21,708 bases of DNA from Apostichopus californicus (taxonomy: Eukaryota; Echinodermata; Holothuroidea; Aspidochirotida; Stichopodidae), in NCBI GenBank assembly GCA_020650975.1, contig JAIPMN010039837.1, forward strand, positions 1 through 21,708, written 5' to 3'. Position 1 is the first letter of the stretch. Every line of letters begins with the position of its first letter. The notes below the pieces were generated by a model. That model made no database searches and had not been told where the DNA came from. It saw only the letters and a list, made by a program, of their open reading frames with translations. Shown in pieces: positions 19,430-21,708 of the stretch. The translations under genes and the position numbers were made by a program.

Positions 19430-19880
19430 AGAGCTGTAAATATTATATCCTGCTTGGGATTGGTGTCTCACTCAGAGACCGGGAATGATATGCAGGTTCT
19501 AATGAGCTCTCATAGCATTATGTGTGGGATGGGACACCCTCCTTAACCCCCTCTGAGTCCCCTTACTAGTCGCACATCAGACCTATAGTTATTGCTTAGA
19601 CTACTGCCTAGCACTCACCCTCAAGACAGTTATGATATGCTGGGTAGGGCTATGGATCTGGTTCCAACAAGCTCTGAGAGTAATATCCTCTTTGCAATGG
19701 GGTTCTCTCCCTCCCCACCCTTCCATCTCCCCCTCCTTCCCACCCCCCCCCCCTCCAACCGTCAACACTTTCAAATGAGTCCTAATTGTTGTTCAGAGTA
19801 CTCCTTAATATTAACCTTCAGGACAGTAATGATATGAAGGTTCCATTGAGCTCTGACAGCATTGAGCATGGAAAGAGGTT
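19430..19880 (-). pseudogene. Row of decayed partial copies of the 3' end of exon 19987-20313
   Basis: The segment shared with the true exon around gatatg (20002) recurs at about 19487, 19633 and 19831. A more diverged piece lies near 19430-19470. The best copy (about 19614-19700) keeps the order GYY..QS..LEPDP..AYH and a donor CTTGAGG|gtgagt, but has an in-frame TAG and has lost two cysteines (one to Ser, one to Leu). The copies at 19487 and 19831 share a deletion of about 20 bp. Neighbouring intron sequence (for example gttcagagtactcc) was copied too, so these are DNA-level tandem duplications rather than retrocopies. Confidence 0.82.
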
Positions 19881-19986
19881 CTCTCCTTACTCCTACCCCC
19901 CCCCCCACCCTCCGGCCTCCTTAGCAGTCCTGCATCATTCCTATTATTATTGCTAAGCACTGTTCAGAGTACTCCCTAATACTCAC

Positions 19987-20313
19987 CCTCAGGACAGTAA
20001 TGATATGCAGGGCATGGTGTGGGATCTGGTTCCAATGAGCTTTGACAGTAATACCCAGCTTGGCAAGGGATACAATTTGACCTTCCTTCGTTAGGCTGGT
20101 AGTAACCGACCTCACAAGGCACTGGTGCGAGGGACCCCTCTGGGCAGTAGTGACCCACGGGACACTTGTAGTTGAGAGGAGCAGGAGTGGTGACGGTTGC
20201 ATTAGCTGGGCAGTAGAAGCCTGCATAGCACTCATCAGTGGCGTTAACCTGGCCGGACATGTTACAGTAGAATCCTCCCGGACAAGGATCACACTCGTCC
20301 AATGATGCAGCAC
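19987..20313 (-). CDS. Exon 2 in window: four to five GCC2/GCC3 repeats
   Basis: The acceptor is tttacag and the donor is CTGAGG|gtgagt. The exon is 327 nt, phase 1-1, residues 55-163. Motifs in order are GFYCNMS, GFYCPAN, GHYCPEG, GYYCQS and YHYCPE, separated by CP-rich linkers. N-x-S/T sequons (NMS, NAT twice) support an extracellular location. It is the second-largest ectodomain exon. Its 3' end and flanking intron have been copied several times in decayed form into the next intron (19430-19880). Confidence 0.93.
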
Positions 20314-20472
20314 CTGTAAATTAGAGAATCGTGAAGTTGTACTCACTTGTCCCAGCTATCCCCACTTACAATGCATGCAGAGCATACAAAATAAACTGTG
20401 TTATGCAATATTAATTTAATTTCTAGAGGAATGACCAACTGGCATTATGCACCTTCATTCCTTCATTCATTC

Positions 20473-20571
20473 ATTCCTAATCCAACCAATCAGATTTCTC
20501 TTCATTTGCATAGCGCATACCTAATTCCTAATCAAACCAATCAGATTTCTCTTCATTTGCATAGTGCATAC
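20473..20571 (-). repeat. 51-bp tandem duplication including a second copy of the splice donor
   Basis: Two 48-bp near-identical blocks (20473-20520 and 20524-20571) repeat with a 51-bp period directly after the exon ending at 20572. Each block carries CCAATCAG followed by the octamer ATTTGCAT on the plus strand. On the minus strand each starts with a donor-like gtatgc. Use of the distal donor would extend the exon by exactly 51 nt (17 codons), but the extension contains an in-frame TAG just before that donor. Confidence 0.9.
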
Positions 20572-20736
20572 CTAAATTGCTTCTGATGGTGCCTGGAGGA
20601 CATTGCTCTGGTGCAGGGGTGCCTTCCACACAATAGTGGCCGAGTGGACATAGACCATTGTCTGGGAACTCGCTGGTGCTCGATGGTACCTTGTCATCGG
20701 CCCCACCTTCACAGTAATACCCTGCCTGGCAGTATC
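20572..20736 (-). CDS. Exon 1 in window: GCC2/GCC3 cysteine repeats
   Basis: The acceptor is ccttcag and the donor is TTTAG|gtatgc. The exon is 165 nt, phase 1 at both ends, and codes residues 1-54. It contains GYYCEGG and GHYCVEGTPAPEQCPPGT, the typical spacing of GCC2/GCC3 repeats. It is the first exon of this gene I can find in the window, and earlier exons must lie to the right. The donor region is tandemly duplicated 51 bp downstream (see the repeat at 20473-20571). Confidence 0.88.
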   Translation of the reverse strand, partial: DTARQGITVKVGPMTRYHRAPASSQTMVYVHSATIVWKAPLHQSNVLQAPSEAI

Positions 20737-21708
20737 CTGAAGGATGAAAGGGGAAAATAGGAAAAGTATGATTGTGCGATAGTAATGAAAGTTGGAGATA
20801 CAATGTTACTATTACTGCTAAAGGTATTACATATCTATGGATGGTGTCAACTTGGTTTGCTGCTCTTGTTGATGGTTGAGTCCTTTTTGTGTCTTTGGTT
20901 GTGTAAGCTTTGTTGGGTTTATTTTAATAGGAATCTGCAACAAGTTAAGTTGCAAACTTTAAAGCTATACTGATTTGATGATCTACTCCAACCACAACAA
21001 CTTCAAATGGAGTAAGATATTGACATGAAGGGGAGAGGCAAAAATTTCATTGGTTGGGTGGTTGATGGGAATAAACTCTTTAGTCAACTGAATGGTGAAA
21101 GTAAGTAGTAGACCCATCTCAACTCAAAAGTCACTAATAATTATCTCAGCATACCAGTATGCTGTAATTATGCTTCCTCTGAAAGTCCTGAGCAATTGAA
21201 TTACATCAGAAAGAAAAAGGTGGGGTATATCTGTACAATAAAAATAAAATGGTAATTTGTACGTAAAAAAGAGTTAACGCTTACTCAATAAAGGTAATTA
21301 AACCGTCTATCATTCTAATAACAGCAACAAGACTTTAAGGCATTTAAATATATTATACCATCAAGTTTTTACTGGAAAGTGATAGAATTATGCTCAAAAT
21401 GGACATCTTGAACATAACGCACCCCACCCCTTTCCTGGATCTGAATTTTAAAAAAATCCTCCACCCTTATCCTGGATCTAAACATAAGACACCCCTCACC
21501 CCTATCCTGGATCTAAACATAAAACACCCTCCCCCACCCCTATCCTGGATCTAAACATAAAACACCCCCCCACCCCTAATCCTGGATCTAAACATAAAGA
21601 CACCCTCCCCCACCCCTATCCTGGATCTAAACATAAAACACCCCCCCACCCCTAATCCTGGATCTAAACATAAAGACACCCTCCCCCACCCCTATCCTGG
21701 ATCTAAAC
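20737..21708 (-). other. Intron or upstream sequence, ends in a minisatellite
   Basis: No Cys-rich exon or other coding signal is seen here on either strand. The right end is the minisatellite starting near 21418. The acceptor at 20737 shows that an upstream exon must exist beyond the window. Confidence 0.65.
21418..21708. repeat. 37/39-bp C-rich minisatellite running off the window
   Basis: CCTGGATCTAAACATAAA plus a CACCC-rich half recurs with CCTGG at 21434, 21471, 21506, 21544, 21581, 21620, 21657 and 21696. The last intervals alternate 37 and 39, so the newest part is a dimer of about 76 bp. The leftmost units are the most diverged. The array continues past the right edge. Confidence 0.94.

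Larger units (their letters stand above)
19028..19986 (-). other. Intron with retroposon tail and decayed exon copies
   Basis: This 959-bp intron contains the reverse-oriented retroposon tail from 19140 and the pseudo-exon row at 19430-19880. Pyrimidine tracts with C runs lie at about 19710-19757 and 19880-19920. Confidence 0.72.
252..20736 (-). other. Gene span (partial): single-pass receptor-like protein with GCC2/GCC3 ectodomain and coiled-coil tail
   Basis: Twenty minus-strand exons join by GT-AG introns into one uninterrupted frame of 1524 codons. Both gene ends lie outside the window. Domain order from the N-terminal side is: GCC2/GCC3-like (ephrin-receptor-like) cysteine repeats at about 1-590; a distinct Cys-rich module at 591-730; a Cys-poor beta-rich-looking domain at about 732-945; a transmembrane helix at 952-975; a basic juxtamembrane segment with WRPKY and WKPKY; then a charged coiled-coil region to the window edge. 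Acidic residues before the helix and basic residues after it predict a type I orientation. Many N-x-S/T sequons lie on the proposed outer side. GCC2/GCC3 repeats are known from secreted and surface proteins such as SCUBE. No kinase or other enzyme domain is visible in the cytoplasmic part seen here. The function is unknown to me, and a receptor, adhesion or scaffold role is inference only. Confidence 0.88.

Noticed and set aside
20473-20571. A promoter of a separate gene based on CCAAT and octamer motifs
   Set aside because: There is no TATA box at a suitable distance and no downstream coding region on the plus strand. The region is an intron of the minus-strand gene.

Overview
This window looks like intron-rich animal nuclear DNA, most likely from a marine invertebrate deuterostome (echinoderm or hemichordate are my best guesses, low confidence). 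The evidence is the many short exons with GT-AG introns, abundant minisatellites, a hAT MITE, Penelope-like retroelement ends and retroposon tails. I see no bacterial, plastid or viral genes.

One gene explains all the coding signal. It lies on the minus strand and runs from right (5') to left (3'), entering and leaving the window, so neither its start nor its stop is present. I reconstruct 20 internal exons: 20572-20736, 19987-20313, 18919-19027, 17126-17400, 16533-16688, 16012-16227, 15359-15473, 14290-14486, 13578-13790, 12703-12976, 10690-10837, 9912-10044, 8577-9116, 7339-7507, 6547-6911, 5416-5672, 4437-4868, 3832-4035, 3013-3117 and 252-425. Every junction is GT-AG and every phase matches its neighbour. 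Together they give one open frame of 1524 codons, which is strong internal support for the model.

The product reads as a single-pass type I membrane protein. Residues are numbered here from the first complete codon in the window. Residues 1 to about 590 are a long run of GCC2/GCC3 (ephrin-receptor-like) cysteine repeats with about 21 G-x-Y-C type motifs. A different Cys-rich module follows (about 591-730), then a domain of about 220 residues with few cysteines that resembles a cupredoxin-like fold. One transmembrane helix lies at about 952-975. The cytoplasmic part begins with a tandem W(R/K)PKY juxtamembrane motif and continues as at least 500 residues of charged, mostly coiled-coil sequence. 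I do not recognise a named gene. Ectodomain exons are cut mainly in phase 1, while the last coiled-coil exons are all phase 0.

The introns hold most of the other structure. They contain a complete hAT MITE with a perfect 8-bp target duplication (515-884); minisatellites of about 62, 103, 30, 26, 12 and 37/39 bp; and two Penelope-like element ends, each with a hammerhead-ribozyme-like core (8348-8386, 9454-9492). There are also a tRNA-derived SINE on the minus strand next to a (TA)n tract, two LINE/SINE-type 3' tails, a cluster of nuclear-receptor half sites, a row of decayed copies of the 3' end of exon 19987-20313, and a 51-bp tandem duplication that copied a splice donor.
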